Source of the DNA: Roseateles_C aquae
GTDB taxonomy: Bacteria > Pseudomonadota > Gammaproteobacteria > Burkholderiales > Burkholderiaceae_C
Direction of reading: 5' to 3'
Assembly (NCBI RefSeq): GCF_032337115.1
Contig: NZ_JAVXZY010000011.1
Span: forward strand, 1 to 64,000
DNA: 64,000 nucleotides
Shown: piece after piece, positions 54,016 to 63,496 of the stretch
Position numbering within the stretch: position 1 is the first letter of the stretch
How the letters are laid out: the number at the start of each line of letters is the position of its first letter
Made by a program: the position numbers and the translations under genes
The notes under the pieces: generated by a model
Told to the model about the DNA's origin: nothing
Databases searched by the model: none
Seen by the model: only the letters and a program-made list of their open reading frames with translations

Positions 54016-55647
54016 TCAAGCCTCCGGGTCCAGCGTCACCCCCCACAGCCGCTTGCCGTCCAGATCGTGCAGCGAGACCTGCATCACGCGGGTCCTGGGG
54101 TCGATGCGGGCGCAGCCGTAGTACTGCTGCAAGGCCGTTGGCGGGTTGCTCTGCGGGTTGTTCTTGGGCACGCTGCAGTAGCGCACCTCGGGGCCGAAGG
54201 TCGGGTCGACCTCGTTGGGGCCGAAGGTGCCCGCATTGATCGGCCCGCCAATGAACTCCCAGAAGGGTTTGAACTCGCTGAAGCGGGCGCGCGCCGGGTG
54301 GTAGTGGGTGGCTTGCGCATAGTGCACATCGGCGGTGACCCAGACCACATTCTTGATGTCGTGCTGCTTGATGAAGCGCAGGATCTCGGCCAGCTCCAGC
54401 TCGCGGCCCGAGGGCGCGCCCGCATCGCCGTTGGCCAAACCCTCGTAGGTGCCCTTGGGCACATCGGGGTTCAGATCGGGCACAACCAGCGAGATCGGCA
54501 TATCGCTGGCGATCACCTTCCAGCTCGCCTTGGAGCGCAGCAGCGACTGCTTCAGCCACTCGGTCTGCGCGCGGCCCAGGAAGGCCGATTCATCATCCAG
54601 CCGGGTCTGCCGGTTGGCGGTGTTCGGGCCGCGGTAGCTGCGCTCGTCGAGCATGAACACATCGAGCAGCGGGCCGAACTGGAAGCTGCGGTAGATCTGC
54701 TCCGGATCCTCGCGGTTGATGCGAAACGGGTTGTACTCCAGCATTGCCTGGCGCGCGCGCTGGGCCAGCACGGCCGCTTCACGTTGCTGGTAGCGCTTTT
54801 CCTGCGGACCGATGATCTGCCCCGGGTACCAGTTGTTGCGCGCCTCATGGTCGTCCCACTGCACCAGGAAGGGCACCTCGCTGGCGAAGCGGCGCTTGTG
54901 CTGATCGAGCTGGTTGTAGGCGAAGTTGCCGCGGAAGTCGTCCAGCGTCTGCGCCACATGCGACTTGGCCTCGGTGGTGATATTGGTCCAGATCGTGCCG
55001 TCGGCCAGCTTCACTTCCGGCTGAATCGGGCCATCGGCATAGATCTGGTCGCCCGAGTGGATGAAGAAATCCGGCTGCTCGCGGCGCATTGCCTCATAGA
55101 GCCGGTAGCCGCCGAAGCGCTCGTTGATGCCATAGCCCTGCCCGGCCTCGTCGCCGGAAAACACAAAGCACACGGGCTTGTCGGCGCGCAGCGAGGGCGT
55201 GCGCAGCCGGCCCAGCAGAGGCTCGCTGTAGACCGATTCATGCACCAGGTCCTGAAAGCGCACCCGGTAGAACAGCTCGGCGCCGACCGGCAGGCCTTGC
55301 AGATCGACCCGCGCCGTCAGGCCGGTCGCGCCAAAGGCGGCCGGGCCCTCGATGCGGGTCGCATTGGCAAAGCGCTTATTGCTGGCCACTTCGACCAGCA
55401 TGCGCGCCGGCCGGTCGCTGCGGCTCCAGACGATGGCGCTTGCGCCCTTGCTGCCGCTGCTCACATCGCCGCTCATCACCCCACCGGGCAGCTGCGGGCG
55501 CAGTCGCTCGGACGTCACCAAGGCCGGCGCCTGGCCCTGGGCCAGCACGCTGCCGATATGGCCGCTGCCCAGCAGCGCGGTGCCGGAGGCCAGCCCTTGA
55601 ATCAGCTTGCGGCGGAGCTTGGAATCGGTGTTGAAAGCGTCGGTCAT
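54016..55647 (-). CDS. phoD: PhoD-type alkaline phosphatase / phosphodiesterase
   Basis: A 543-residue periplasmic phosphatase. The N-terminus SKLRRKLIQGLASGTALLGSG is a Tat-type signal with RRK. An N-terminal PhoD Ig-like domain (GVMSGDVSSGSKGASAIVWSRSDR) leads to the metallophosphatase core with metal ligands in FSGDEAGQG (usually GSC/GD), HSGDQIYADGP, VQWDDHEARNNW and WVTADVHYAQATHY. It hydrolyses phosphomono- or diesters, usually under phosphate limitation with Ca/Fe as cofactors. No Pho box was identified. Confidence 0.88.
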   Translation of the reverse strand: MTDAFNTDSKLRRKLIQGLASGTALLGSGHIGSVLAQGQAPALVTSERLRPQLPGGVMSGDVSSGSKGASAIVWSRSDRPARMLVEVASNKRFANATRIEGPAAFGATGLTARVDLQGLPVGAELFYRVRFQDLVHESVYSEPLLGRLRTPSLRADKPVCFVFSGDEAGQGYGINERFGGYRLYEAMRREQPDFFIHSGDQIYADGPIQPEVKLADGTIWTNITTEAKSHVAQTLDDFRGNFAYNQLDQHKRRFASEVPFLVQWDDHEARNNWYPGQIIGPQEKRYQQREAAVLAQRARQAMLEYNPFRINREDPEQIYRSFQFGPLLDVFMLDERSYRGPNTANRQTRLDDESAFLGRAQTEWLKQSLLRSKASWKVIASDMPISLVVPDLNPDVPKGTYEGLANGDAGAPSGRELELAEILRFIKQHDIKNVVWVTADVHYAQATHYHPARARFSEFKPFWEFIGGPINAGTFGPNEVDPTFGPEVRYCSVPKNNPQSNPPTALQQYYGCARIDPRTRVMQVSLHDLDGKRLWGVTLDPEA

Positions 55648-55743
55648 CGCAGGGGCATCGCAGTTCAGATGCGGTGAAGCCTAGTGGGCTCAGATGACAG
55701 TCCTGGGACAGCGCCGACGAGTTATGCGTTCAACGCGCAGGCC

Positions 55744-56388
55744 CTAGGCCTCACGCTGCAGCTGCGCGCGCAGCCGGCTCAGGCTGACCGGCGTGATGCC
55801 CAGATAGCTGGCGATGTGGTGGTGCGCCACCTGTTGCTCCAAGCCCGGCAGCTCGCGGCGCAGGGCCAGCAGCCGTTCGCGCGCCGGCAGCACCGCCAGC
55901 GACCATTCGCGCTCGGCGCGGCGCAGCAGTTCGGCGCGCAGGACCTGATCGCCCCATTGCCTGACGGTCGGATCGGCCACCATCAGCGCGTGCAAGGCCT
56001 CGGCATCGAACAGCACGACGCGCACCTCGCTCAGAGCATCGCACTGCGTGCGCGAGCGGCCATCGACACTGCGCGCGATGGCTGGCGTCATCGCGCAGGG
56101 ACCACGGTGAAAGCTGAGCGTGACGGCACGCCCTTCGGCATCGCCGACCCAGCTGCGCAGCATGCCCTCCAGCACCAGGCATTCCTGCGCCGGCGTGGCG
56201 CCCATGGCCCAGAGCGTCTGCCCGGCCTTGAGCTCGCGCCAGCACATGCAGCCGAGCAAGGGCATGAAGGGCTCGCGCGGCCAGGTGGCGGCGCCGGGCA
56301 CGATGCCCAGCAGCGCCTGCAGCACCTGCGCGGCCTGCGCCGGCGAAAAGGCGCCAGGGCCTGTCTTATCCGATGTTATTGAAGTCAT
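55744..56388 (-). CDS. Crp/Fnr-family transcriptional regulator
   Basis: A 214-residue regulator. The N-terminal cyclic-nucleotide-like barrel (ELKAGQTLWAMGATPAQECLVLEGMLRSWV) lacks the usual cAMP phosphate-binding Arg-Ser motif, and the C-terminal helix-turn-helix is HHHIASYLGITPVSLSRLRAQL. Three cysteines occur in the barrel region (LGCMCW, QECLV), but no Fnr-type N-terminal cluster motif. Ligand unknown. ATG 56388 (MTSITSDKTGPG) was chosen. Divergent from the lipoprotein hydrolase 59 bases away, which it may regulate. Confidence 0.82.
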   Translation of the reverse strand: MTSITSDKTGPGAFSPAQAAQVLQALLGIVPGAATWPREPFMPLLGCMCWRELKAGQTLWAMGATPAQECLVLEGMLRSWVGDAEGRAVTLSFHRGPCAMTPAIARSVDGRSRTQCDALSEVRVVLFDAEALHALMVADPTVRQWGDQVLRAELLRRAEREWSLAVLPARERLLALRRELPGLEQQVAHHHIASYLGITPVSLSRLRAQLQREA

Positions 56389-56447
56389 TCCGGTCGTCCG
56401 CGAGCATCCGCCTGCACAGCGCCTCATCTTAGACAAGGACCTCGCTC

Positions 56448-57464
56448 ATGACGCCCTCCAAGACCCTCCCCCGCACTACCCGGCTGCGCCGCCTGAGCCA
56501 ACTCTTCGTTGCGCTGAGCCCGCTGCTGCTGGCCGCCTGCAGCACGGTTGCGCCGACGGTGACGCAAGACCTGACCCTGCCGCGCGTCCAGCTGCGCGGC
56601 CACTGGCTGCATGCCGAGGCACACGGCCCGGCCAATGCGCCGGTGCTGATCGTGCTGCACGGCGGCCCGGGCGCCGACTACCGCTACCTGCTGGGCCTGC
56701 AGGCGCTGGCGGACCGCTACCGCGTGGTGTTCTACGACCAGCTGGGCAGCGGCCTGTCCGAGCGCGTGCCGGCCGAGCAGATCACCGTGCAGAGCTTCAT
56801 CGACGACCTTGATGCCGTGGTCGCGCATTTCGGCCGGCAGCGCCCGGTGCATCTGCTTGGTCATTCCTGGGGAGCGATGCTGGCCAGCGCCTATGCCGGG
56901 GCGCACCCGGACAAGATCGCCAGCCTGGTGCTGGCCGAGCCCGGCTTTCTCGACCAGGCCTCTCTGGCCGGATTGCAGCAGCGGGGCGCTTGGCCGGGCT
57001 GGCGCCAGGTGGCCGGCGTCAGTGCCGCCTGGCTGGGCCAATGGCTGGTGCGCGGCGAGGGCGATGCCTATGCGCGCGACGACTGGTTCGTCCAGCAGAT
57101 GGTGGCCCTGGCCCAGCCCGCCACGGCGCTCTGCGAGGGCCGCCTGCCGCCGCTGCAAGGCTGGCGCGGCGGCAGCCCGGCCTTCCAGGCAACGCTGGGG
57201 CGGATGATGAGCGACAAGGCCTATGCGAGCTCGCTGGATTTCAGCCGCGGCCTGGCGCAGCTGCAGGCACCGGTGCTGTTCCTGCGCGGCAGCTGCAACG
57301 AGGCGCAAGGAGAGGCACACCAGCGCCGCATGATGGCGCTGTTCCCGCCCGCCAGCCAGGCGCGGCTGCAGCGTATCGACGGCGCCGGCCACTTCATGTT
57401 CAACGACCAGCCCGCGGCGAGCCTGGGCGCGGTGAGGCAGTTCCTTGATGCGCGCTCCGGCTGA
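56448..57464 (+). CDS. Lipoprotein alpha/beta hydrolase (proline iminopeptidase-like)
   Basis: A 338-residue hydrolase with a lipoprotein signal (FVALSPLLLAACSTV, lipobox LAAC). The fold is clear: oxyanion region VLHGGPGADYRYLLGL, nucleophile elbow GHSWGAMLA, catalytic Asp near LFLRGSCNE and His in GAGHFMFNDQP. The HGGPG and GHSWG motifs are those of proline iminopeptidases and related peptidases. Membrane-anchored in the periplasm. Substrate unknown. Confidence 0.85.
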   Translation: MTPSKTLPRTTRLRRLSQLFVALSPLLLAACSTVAPTVTQDLTLPRVQLRGHWLHAEAHGPANAPVLIVLHGGPGADYRYLLGLQALADRYRVVFYDQLGSGLSERVPAEQITVQSFIDDLDAVVAHFGRQRPVHLLGHSWGAMLASAYAGAHPDKIASLVLAEPGFLDQASLAGLQQRGAWPGWRQVAGVSAAWLGQWLVRGEGDAYARDDWFVQQMVALAQPATALCEGRLPPLQGWRGGSPAFQATLGRMMSDKAYASSLDFSRGLAQLQAPVLFLRGSCNEAQGEAHQRRMMALFPPASQARLQRIDGAGHFMFNDQPAASLGAVRQFLDARSG

Positions 57465-57760
57465 TCACGGGCCGGCGCAGCGGGGCGCGGTTCAGCACGA
57501 TCAGCGACCGATGGAGCCGCTGCAACCGAGCGGATCGAAGCGCGCGTGCGACTGGCGACACGCGGCCGACGAAGCCGCCCAGCCGGCGACGAAATCGCTG
57601 CCAAGCAAGCCCAGTTGCCGCGCAGGCCACGTCTGAGCTGCCGCCAGCACCTGCTACCGGCTGCGACGAGGCTCTGCCCAATGGGCCTGCCCCTTGGCTG
57701 CTTGCTGCGCCGCCCTCTACATTGCGGCGTCTCCACAGCGCCCAGCCATGGGCCCGCATG

Positions 57761-58717
57761 ATGAGCATTCGCGAAAAGACCTACTCAATACGCCAGCGCC
57801 TGGCGCGCGCCCTGCTTGGATGGAGCCTGCTGTACGCAGTGAACGCCGGCGCTGGCGGCCTGGTCGCGCCGCCGGCCCCGGCCCTGCGCGAGGCGGCAGC
57901 ATCGCAAGCCCGGCCGGTCGAGGCCTTGCCCACGGAGCTCGCGCACATCGGCGATGCAGTGCTCGAATTCCATCGCCGCCAGACGGCTCAGCCGCACGCC
58001 ACGCTGGTCTTCGAGAACGGACTGCAACTGCCGCTGGAGACCTGGAGCAAGGTGCTTGAGGGCCTGGGCGATCAGGTCAACGTGCTGCTCTACAACCGAC
58101 CTGGCGTCGGACGCAGTGCCATGCCCGACAGCGGCGACGATCCGACGCAAACGACCCGCCGCCTGAAGGCGCTGCTTGCCGAGCAGGGCCTGCACCCACC
58201 GTACATTCTGGTCGGCCATTCGATGGGCGGGCTGTACGCGCAACAGTTCGCGCGGCTCTACCCAGAGCAAGTGTCGGCGCTGCTGCTGGTTGATGCGCTG
58301 CCGCCGGGTGCCTTGAAGCCCTACGCCGAGTTCCCCTGGCTCACCCGCGTGGGTCTGCGCTGGTTCGCGCCGCCGCAGGTACTGCGCGAAGTGAAGCATG
58401 CGTCGATCATCGGTGGCACGCTGCTCGCCGAGCCAGGCCGCTTCGCCGGGCCGGTAACCCGGCTGCTGGCCGAGACACCGCAGATGCCCAAACCCCAGGG
58501 GCTGATCAAGGATCTGCTGCGCGGCACGCTCTATGCCGAGGATTTCGGCATCACCGCGATGGATCCGGACGCGGCCGAGGCGCAAGTCGCTGCGATCTAT
58601 CCTCACTCGACGCTGCTGAGAGTACGCAGCTTTCACCGCGTGCAGGAACTGGCACCGCAGGCCGTCGTGGCGGCCATCCGTGACATCATGGGCAGATTCA
58701 CAGTCAGAAGCCCATGA
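57761..58717 (+). CDS. Exported alpha/beta hydrolase
   Basis: A 318-residue hydrolase starting MSIREKTYSIRQRLARALLGWSLLYAVNAGAG, a likely signal or anchor. Fold motifs: VFENGLQLPLETW, nucleophile elbow VGHSMGGLYAQQFARLYPEQV, and a late His in SFHRVQELAP. The Asp of the triad is probably in LVDALPPGA or downstream. Weaker than its neighbour at 56448, but the GHSMGG elbow is firm. The stop overlaps the GNAT gene start by four bases (ATGA), suggesting co-translation. The 293-bp gap upstream shows no gene. Confidence 0.82.
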   Translation: MSIREKTYSIRQRLARALLGWSLLYAVNAGAGGLVAPPAPALREAAASQARPVEALPTELAHIGDAVLEFHRRQTAQPHATLVFENGLQLPLETWSKVLEGLGDQVNVLLYNRPGVGRSAMPDSGDDPTQTTRRLKALLAEQGLHPPYILVGHSMGGLYAQQFARLYPEQVSALLLVDALPPGALKPYAEFPWLTRVGLRWFAPPQVLREVKHASIIGGTLLAEPGRFAGPVTRLLAETPQMPKPQGLIKDLLRGTLYAEDFGITAMDPDAAEAQVAAIYPHSTLLRVRSFHRVQELAPQAVVAAIRDIMGRFTVRSP

Positions 58718-59286
58718 CCGCCCGCGCGCCGCTTTCACCCATGTCCATCATCGACCAGTTTCGCCACAGCCTGCCCCGCTTCAGATCCGAACGCCTGCAG
58801 CTACGCCCTTTTGAAGCGCAGGACTTCGACGGCCTGGCCGCGTTCTTTGCCCACCCGGTCTCGGCCACCTACGGCGGCCCCTGCGGCCGCGACGAGGCCT
58901 GGCGCAAGTTCGCCGCCTACCTGGGCCACTGGGCGCTGCGCGGCTATGGCCCCTGGGCGCTTGAACGGCTCAGCGATGGCGCCTTCATCGGTCTGGCCGG
59001 CCTGTGGTTTCCGGAGGGCTGGCTGGAGCCCGAGATCACCTGGGCGCTGCACCCCGACGCCCATGGTCAGGGCTACGCGACCGAAGCGGCCCGGCGCGCG
59101 CTGCAGGCGGCCTACGAGCATTTCGGCTGGACGACGGCGATCAGCGTCGTGGCCGCCGGCAACAGCGCCTCGGCCGCGGTCGCGCAGCGCCTGGGTGCCA
59201 CGCTGGAGCGAACCATTCCTTTTCGCGGCGGCGAAGGCCTGGTGTTCAGGCATCTGGCGCCGGGCCTGCTGGCCGCTGACTGCTGA
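58714..59286 (+). CDS. GNAT-family N-acetyltransferase (RimJ/RimL-like)
   Basis: A 190-residue acetyltransferase. The N-terminus has SERLQLRPFEAQDFDGLAAFF typical of RimJ/RimL-type enzymes, and the acetyl-CoA loop is in WALHPDAHGQGYATEAARRAL. It would acetylate an amino group on a protein or small molecule. The ATG overlaps the preceding hydrolase stop; MSIIDQFRHSLPRF at 58741 is an alternative start with better family fit. Substrate unknown. Confidence 0.85.
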   Translation: MTARAPLSPMSIIDQFRHSLPRFRSERLQLRPFEAQDFDGLAAFFAHPVSATYGGPCGRDEAWRKFAAYLGHWALRGYGPWALERLSDGAFIGLAGLWFPEGWLEPEITWALHPDAHGQGYATEAARRALQAAYEHFGWTTAISVVAAGNSASAAVAQRLGATLERTIPFRGGEGLVFRHLAPGLLAADC

Positions 59287-59392
59287 CTGCTGAAGAGCGC
59301 TGAACGGCGTTGAGCAAAGCGCGCATTCCTTGCGCTCGGGCAATGCCCCCGCGCGCCGGTGCACGCTCGGCCACAGGCACAATCAGCGCATC

Positions 59393-60523
59393 ATGGCCGA
59401 ACGCATCATTCCCCTGCACGCCGAGCGCGCCCGTCAGCCGGTGCCGGCGGTACCGCCGCTGAGCGCCGGCGCCGCGATGCCAGCGGGGCCGCTGCTTGAT
59501 GCCCTGGGCCGGCCGCTGCGCGATCTGCGCATCTCGGTCACCGACCGCTGCAACTTCCGCTGCAGCTATTGCATGCCCAAGGAAGTCTTCGACCACTACC
59601 ATGCCTTCCTGCCGCACAGCGAGCTGCTGAGCTTTGAAGAGATCACCCGGCTGGCGCGCATCTTCGTCGGCCTGGGGGTGCAGAAGCTGCGCCTGACCGG
59701 CGGCGAACCGCTGCTGCGCAAGCATCTGGAAGTGCTGGTCGAGATGCTGGCCGCGCTGCGCACGCCCGAGGGCCAGCCGCTGGACCTGACGCTGACCACC
59801 AATGGCTCGCTGCTGGTCAAGAAGGCCGCGGCGCTGAAGGCAGCCGGCCTCCAGCGCATCACCGTCAGCCTCGATGCGCTGGACGACAAGGTGTTCCGCC
59901 GCATGAACGATGTCGACTTCCCGGTCGCCGAGGTGCTGGACGGCATTGCCGCCGCACAGGCCGCGGGCCTGGGGCCGATCAAGGTCAATATGGTCGTCAA
60001 GCGCGGCGTCAATGTCGACCAGATCCTGCCCATGGCGCGGCACTTCCGCGGCACGGGGGTGGTGCTGCGCTTCATCGAATACATGGATGTCGGCGTCAGC
60101 AACGGCTGGCGCATGGACGATGTGCTGCCCTCGCGCGAGCTGCTGGCGCTGCTGCAGCGCGAGTTCGAGATGCGCCCGCTGTCGGCCAGCGCGCCGGGCG
60201 AGACGGCCGAGCGCTGGGCCTATGCCGATGGGGCGGGCGAGATCGGCCTGATCTCCAGCGTCACCCAGGCCTTCTGCGGCGACTGCAACCGCGCCCGCCT
60301 GTCCACCGAGGGCCAGCTCTACAGCTGCCTGTTCGCCAGCCGCGGCCACGATCTGCGCACGCTCCTGCGCGGCGCCGGCGAGCAGCTGCCGCCACGCAGC
60401 GACGCCGAAATTGCCGCCGCACTGGCCCCGCTGTGGGCGGCCCGCGCTGACCGCTATTCGCAGCTGCGCGGCAGTGCCACGGCGGCCGTTCAAAAAATCG
60501 AGATGCACTACATCGGAGGATGA
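59393..60523 (+). CDS. moaA: MoaA, GTP 3',8-cyclase (molybdenum cofactor biosynthesis)
   Basis: A 376-residue radical SAM enzyme that starts molybdopterin synthesis by converting GTP to cyclic dihydro-GTP. The N-terminal cluster motif CNFRCSYC (TDRCNFRCSYCMP) and the C-terminal cluster Cys in FCGDCNRARLSTEGQLYSCLF are intact; the C-terminus should end with GG, here IGG. GGEPLLR and the Lys/Arg-rich substrate residues are present. ATG 59393 (MAERIIPLHAERA). It serves FdsA and other molybdoenzymes. Followed two bases later by a small membrane-protein gene and mobA. Confidence 0.95.
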   Translation: MAERIIPLHAERARQPVPAVPPLSAGAAMPAGPLLDALGRPLRDLRISVTDRCNFRCSYCMPKEVFDHYHAFLPHSELLSFEEITRLARIFVGLGVQKLRLTGGEPLLRKHLEVLVEMLAALRTPEGQPLDLTLTTNGSLLVKKAAALKAAGLQRITVSLDALDDKVFRRMNDVDFPVAEVLDGIAAAQAAGLGPIKVNMVVKRGVNVDQILPMARHFRGTGVVLRFIEYMDVGVSNGWRMDDVLPSRELLALLQREFEMRPLSASAPGETAERWAYADGAGEIGLISSVTQAFCGDCNRARLSTEGQLYSCLFASRGHDLRTLLRGAGEQLPPRSDAEIAAALAPLWAARADRYSQLRGSATAAVQKIEMHYIGG

Positions 60524-60525
60524 GG

Positions 60526-60878
60526 GCATGCGCGAGCCTCACCCCGTCCAACAAGCACTGAGCCACTGGTTCACGCCGGCCGTGCGGCGCCGGCTGAGCT
60601 TGTACTTGGTGGTGAGTCTGGCCCTGCCCTGGCTGGCCGGCGAATGGGCCAAGCAGTTCGTGCAGCCGGGCCTGCATCAGGACCCGCAGCGCATGGCGCT
60701 GCTGATCGACTATATGGTGCTCGGTGCGATTGCCTTCGGGCTCAGCATGGTGCTGACCTGGCTGATTGGCACCTGGATCACCGCGGTGATGAAGGGCCGC
60801 CAGTACCTCGGCGACGAGTTTCCCGCCACCAGCCACCAACCCAGCCCCCGCGATGACGACAGCTCGCTGCGCCGCTGA
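60526..60878 (+). CDS. Small membrane protein between moaA and mobA, 117 aa
   Basis: Starts MREPHPVQQALSHWFTPAVR from ATG 60526, preceded by a GGAGG at ~60513-60517. Two membrane segments: LSLYLVVSLALPWLAGEWA and LIDYMVLGAIAFGLSMVLTWLIG. The C-terminus is hydrophilic and overlaps the mobA start by 26 bases. No family recognised. Its place between moaA and mobA suggests co-expression, not necessarily a role in cofactor synthesis. Confidence 0.65.
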
Positions 60879-61524
60879 CATCACCGGCCTGATCCTGGCC
60901 GGCGGCCGCGGCCGCCGCATGGGCGGCGCCGACAAAGGGCTGCTGCTGCTCGATGGCCGCCCGCTGGCCGCCCATGTGCTGGCGCGGTTGGCACCGCAGG
61001 TGGCTGCCTTGATGATCAATGCCAATCGCCATGCCGAGGCCTATCAGGTACTGGGAGCCGCGTCAGCGTCGGGGTCAGAAATACCGGTGATTGCCGACCC
61101 GCTGCCGGGCGAATTCGCCGGGCCGCTGGCCGGCATGCTGGCCGGGCTGTGCGCCTGCGGCAGCGAGTGGCTGCTGGCCGTGCCTTGCGATTCGCCGCGG
61201 CTGCCGCTGGATCTGGGCCAGCGCCTGCTCGCCGCGGCACAGGCCGCAGACGCCGATCTGGCCGTGCCGCTGGCCTGCAGCGAGGCCGGCAATGATGCAG
61301 GAAGAGAGCCGCAGATCCAGCCGGTGTTCTGCCTGCTGCGCCGCAGCCTGATCGCCTCGCTGGCCCGCTATCTCGATGGCGGCGAGCGCCAGCTGCAGCG
61401 CTGGCAGCGCCAGCAGCGCCATGTGCTGGTCCGATTTGATCGGCCCGAGGACGCGCTGGCCTTTGGCAATACCAACACGCCCGAGGATCTGGCGGCGCTG
61501 GCCGCCCCGGCGCCGGCGCGCTGA
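60853..61524 (+). CDS. mobA: MobA, molybdenum cofactor guanylyltransferase
   Basis: A 223-residue nucleotidyltransferase that links GMP to Mo-molybdopterin to give the MGD cofactor used by FdsA. The GTP-binding loop LILAGGRGRRMGGADKGLL is intact, and the metal-binding motif is in AVPCDSPRLPLDL. The product requirement fits the formate dehydrogenase 20 kb away. Start MTTARCAAD at 60853 overlaps the preceding small gene. Confidence 0.93.
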   Translation: MTTARCAADITGLILAGGRGRRMGGADKGLLLLDGRPLAAHVLARLAPQVAALMINANRHAEAYQVLGAASASGSEIPVIADPLPGEFAGPLAGMLAGLCACGSEWLLAVPCDSPRLPLDLGQRLLAAAQAADADLAVPLACSEAGNDAGREPQIQPVFCLLRRSLIASLARYLDGGERQLQRWQRQQRHVLVRFDRPEDALAFGNTNTPEDLAALAAPAPAR

Positions 61525-61543
61525 GGCGGCTGCTCGCAGGCCT

Positions 61544-63328
61544 CTACTTGAGGTTGAGCGTCAGGCCCGAGAAGGCCGTATAGCCGTACACGCCGATATA
61601 GACGACGTCACCAGCGGCCACCGCCAGCGAGCAGCTCTCGTTGGAGCTGCTGCTCCAGGAGCGGCAGCCATAACTGCTGGTCGTCGGCGCCGCCCCCTTC
61701 TTCAGGTACAGATCGGCATCGCCGCTGCTGCCGGTGGTGTTGAAGCTCACGCTGCTGACGCCGGCCGGCACCGTGTAGCTGTAGTTCAGCCAGCTGCCCT
61801 TGGCGGCCGAGAGATTGGTCTTGGGAAAGCCCGTGCCGCTGCTGGTGACGTTGACCGTGGCTGACTTGCTGGCCGTGGCGCCCTTGTCGTCGGTCACGGT
61901 CAGATTGACCGTGTAGCTGCCCGCACCGGCATAGCTGTTGCTCACCTGCAGGCCACTGCCGCTCTTGCCATCGCCATACACCCAGGCGTAGCTGACGATG
62001 CTGCCATCGGCATCGCTGGAGCCGCCGGCATTGAAGGAGCAGCTCAGGCCGTTGCAGCTGCTGGTGAAGTTGGCCACCGGCGGCTGGTTGGTGCTGCCGC
62101 CGCTGTCGCCATTGGGCACCTGGTTGTTGAAGTGCGTCGCCACCTGAGGCCAGATCTTGCTGATCTTCACGCCCTGGTTGGTGCAGCCGCCGAAATGGTG
62201 CAGCGCAATCGCCTTGTTGCTGATGCCGGCGATCACCGGCGAGCCCGAGGAGCCGCCTTCGGTATCGCAGTAATAGGCGGCATCGGTACCGGCCGCATTG
62301 CCCGCCGCATTGGCATTGTTGATCTTGCAGTTGCCACCGCCATCCTGGTCGCTGGTGATGGCCAGCTGCTTGGGCCTGCCACCGCCGTGCTGGGCAATAT
62401 AGATCGCCTCATTCAGCGTCGGGTCGCGCACTTCCAGGCCCAGATAGCCGAAGCTGGCCACATTGGCAAAGTTGTTGATCGTGAACAGCGAGTAGTCCAG
62501 CGTGGCATCGGTCTTGAGCAGCGTGCCGCCGGTCACCTTGGTCACCGTGCCCTGCGTGCTGCCGCCACAGCTCGTGTTCTGGTAGTTGAACCAGACCTCG
62601 GTGTTGGTCAGCGTCGCCTGATCGGCGAAGCAGTGGTTGTTGGTGAACATGCGGTTGTCGGCGCCGACACGCCAGCCGGTGCACAGGCTGCTGCCGGCCA
62701 TCAGCAGGCGGGCCACCGGGCGAGTGCGGTCGTACTGCGTGGGGTTGCTGCTGGCAAAGCAGACCGGATCGCGGCGTTCGTCGGTGCCGCAGACCGACAG
62801 CGGCGTGCGCTCCTCGATACCCATCTGGCCGGCGTGGAACTGATCCACGCGCAGCACGTTTGACGGTCCCCAGGCCACGCCTGCAGGCAGCACCAGCGTC
62901 ACGATGGCCGTCTCACCAAAGACCGACAGCGCGGCAAAGCGGGTCAGGCCGTCCTCACCCTGGGCGCGGTCGTAGGTGCGGTTGTTCTGTGCCTCGGCGT
63001 CGTAGCGATGGACCTCCTGACCGTCGGCCGAGCTGACCAGCACATAGGCCCCCGCCGGCAGGCGAAACTCGGCGAAATGGACCTTGATGAAGTCCGCGCC
63101 GGCCTGGCCAACTTTCTGCGCGATGCGGCGCTCGCCGTTGGACAGGGCCTGGCGCGGATCGACCTTGAAGCGCACATCGGCGCTGACCGCCTGGGCCACC
63201 GTCAGCGGCTTGGGATGGGTGTTGGTGGCCTGCGCGGCGCTGATCAGCGGCATGGCGGCGCTCAGGCTGAGTACCAGGGCGGTGAGGGAGCGCGCTTGCA
63301 GGCGCGACGGGCTGCGTTCGAGGGCCAT
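61544..63328 (-). CDS. Secreted trypsin-like serine protease with PKD and PPC domains
   Basis: A 594-residue exported protease. Signal peptide MALERSPSRLQARSLTALVLSLSAAMPLISAAQA. Catalytic triad: His in TNNHCFADQA, Asp in TDATLDYSLFTI and Ser in CDTEGGSSGSPVI, as in lysyl endopeptidase-like proteases. A PKD domain follows (~residues 420-495: PPVANFTSSCNG ... SYAWVYGDGKSG) and a C-terminal PPC domain (SYTVPAGVSSVSFNTTGSSGDADLYLKKG), both common in secreted enzymes for substrate attachment. Likely extracellular, perhaps released by type II secretion. Confidence 0.88.
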   Translation of the reverse strand: MALERSPSRLQARSLTALVLSLSAAMPLISAAQATNTHPKPLTVAQAVSADVRFKVDPRQALSNGERRIAQKVGQAGADFIKVHFAEFRLPAGAYVLVSSADGQEVHRYDAEAQNNRTYDRAQGEDGLTRFAALSVFGETAIVTLVLPAGVAWGPSNVLRVDQFHAGQMGIEERTPLSVCGTDERRDPVCFASSNPTQYDRTRPVARLLMAGSSLCTGWRVGADNRMFTNNHCFADQATLTNTEVWFNYQNTSCGGSTQGTVTKVTGGTLLKTDATLDYSLFTINNFANVASFGYLGLEVRDPTLNEAIYIAQHGGGRPKQLAITSDQDGGGNCKINNANAAGNAAGTDAAYYCDTEGGSSGSPVIAGISNKAIALHHFGGCTNQGVKISKIWPQVATHFNNQVPNGDSGGSTNQPPVANFTSSCNGLSCSFNAGGSSDADGSIVSYAWVYGDGKSGSGLQVSNSYAGAGSYTVNLTVTDDKGATASKSATVNVTSSGTGFPKTNLSAAKGSWLNYSYTVPAGVSSVSFNTTGSSGDADLYLKKGAAPTTSSYGCRSWSSSSNESCSLAVAAGDVVYIGVYGYTAFSGLTLNLK

Positions 63329-63496
63329 TGATGTCTCCATTCGGTTGTGATGCACCTATCCGCGGGAAGCACCGACAGCGACCGAGCATCAGCGGGTGCA
63401 AAGTCAGGCCTCGCGGAGCGCGATCATCGGCAGCACATCCCTGCTTGACCACTGCAAAGAGTGACAGGGTGTTGGCATCGCATATGCTGCTAGTCC

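Noticed and set aside
57465..57757. Possible small gene between the two hydrolases
   Set aside because: Frames here have compositional bias only and no ribosome site or domain.
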